Of a stretch of DNA of 5,971 bases, positions 5,609-5,971 are shown piece after piece. The notes beneath the pieces were generated by a model that did not search any database, was not told where the DNA came from, and saw only the letters and a list, made by a program, of their open reading frames with translations. The translations under genes were made by a program, and so were the position numbers. The DNA is from an uncultured Selenomonadaceae bacterium. Lineage in GTDB: Bacteria; Bacillota; Negativicutes; Selenomonadales; Selenomonadaceae. Each line of letters opens with the position of its first letter. Position 1 is the first letter of the stretch. The DNA is taken from NCBI GenBank assembly GCA_905236595.1, contig CAJORE010000135.1:1-5971 (forward strand). Direction: 5' to 3'.

Positions 5609-5971
5609 TGTTTGTATACCTCCTTGATAATCCAGTCGGGCGTCGATGCACCGGCTGTAATACCAATCTTTGACTTGTTGAGAAACCATCCGTCCTCAAG
5701 TTCGGCGGCGGTTTCAATGTGGCGGGTGGTGCAAACATCGGCGCACAGTTGCGCCAAGCGTGTTGTGTTGGCACTGTTTTTTCCGCCTATGACGATCATA
5801 AGATCGACTTTTGCCGCTAAATCGACCGCCGCCTGTTGGCGTTGATCCGTAGCGGTGCATATTGTCCGCAAAATTTTGACATCGCGGGACTTATCGAGTA
5901 AAACGCCGACAATTTTCTTAAATTTGTCGCCGGAAAAAGTCGTTTGGGATACAATGCCCAAACGTTCGACA
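5593..5971 (-). CDS. ispH: 4-hydroxy-3-methylbut-2-enyl diphosphate reductase, C-terminal part (5' end outside the window)
   Basis: IspH (LytB) is a cytosolic [4Fe-4S] enzyme that reduces HMBPP to IPP and DMAPP, the last step of the MEP isoprenoid pathway. The 125 visible codons match the family's C-terminal third. They include RTICTATDQRQ, which carries the last of the three cluster-ligating cysteines, then VIGGKNSANTTRL and GITAGASTPDWIIKEV, whose Ser/Asn residues bind the substrate phosphate in known structures. The first two cluster cysteines and the substrate histidines would lie beyond position 5971. The reading frame stays open to the window edge and ends in TGA at 5593-5595. The tail (YKQCQKK) is short, so there is no S1 fusion in this frame, although many Bacillota carry IspH fused to S1. 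The end overlaps rpsA and carries its ribosome binding site. Identity is secure; the start cannot be seen. Confidence 0.96.
   Translation of the reverse strand, partial: VERLGIVSQTTFSGDKFKKIVGVLLDKSRDVKILRTICTATDQRQQAAVDLAAKVDLMIVIGGKNSANTTRLAQLCADVCTTRHIETAAELEDGWFLNKSKIGITAGASTPDWIIKEVYKQCQKK
5619..5625 (-). promoter_or_regulatory. Shine-Dalgarno of rpsA inside ispH
   Basis: On the minus strand AAGGAGG stands 10 nt before the GTG at 5608 and 22 nt before the alternative ATG at 5596, so it favours the GTG start. The same bases encode Lys-Glu of the conserved IspH C-terminal IIKEV motif. Confidence 0.8.

Overview
The window reads as chromosomal DNA from a Gram-positive-lineage bacterium (Bacillota). 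Three things suggest this: ispH lies directly against a four-domain S1 gene of the low-GC Bacillota type, a DUF512 radical-SAM-like gene follows, and a small HMA2-type protein is present. The gene set would suit the Negativicutes, but that is an inference and no phylogenetic marker here settles it. All six genes lie on the minus strand, so transcription runs from high to low coordinates.

Right side (5971 to about 4417): the C-terminal 125 codons of ispH (last step of the MEP isoprenoid pathway) overlap the start of rpsA, a ribosomal protein S1 gene with four S1 domains. The Shine-Dalgarno of rpsA lies inside ispH. A 14-bp perfect hairpin with T-rich arm ends this unit.

Middle (4310 to 1020): three tightly packed genes look like one translationally coupled unit. 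They are a PDZ/CX3CX2C/DUF512 protein, a 203-residue single-pass membrane protein whose outer domain resembles one lobe of a type I periplasmic binding protein, and a multi-pass NarL/DesK-type (HisKA_3) sensor histidine kinase with intact catalytic motifs. No response regulator is encoded in the window. The membrane protein and kinase overlap by ATGA and may form a sensory pair; this is the most interesting coding feature.

Left side (about 1019 to 1): an AT-rich spacer holds a near-perfect sigma-70-type promoter (TTGACA, 17 nt, TAGAAT), then a leader of about 110 nt that can fold into a three-way-junction-like structure. Two small genes follow: a 65-residue membrane protein, and a 104-residue HMA2-like protein that lacks the metal-binding CxxC. 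A long imperfect hairpin separates them. The first ~110 bases hold no convincing gene but are dyad-rich, and a 15-base piece of them recurs (one mismatch) upstream of the DUF512 gene. This suggests an interspersed repeat or structured RNA cut by the window edge.

No gap longer than 300 bases lacks a gene, and I found no convincing plus-strand gene.
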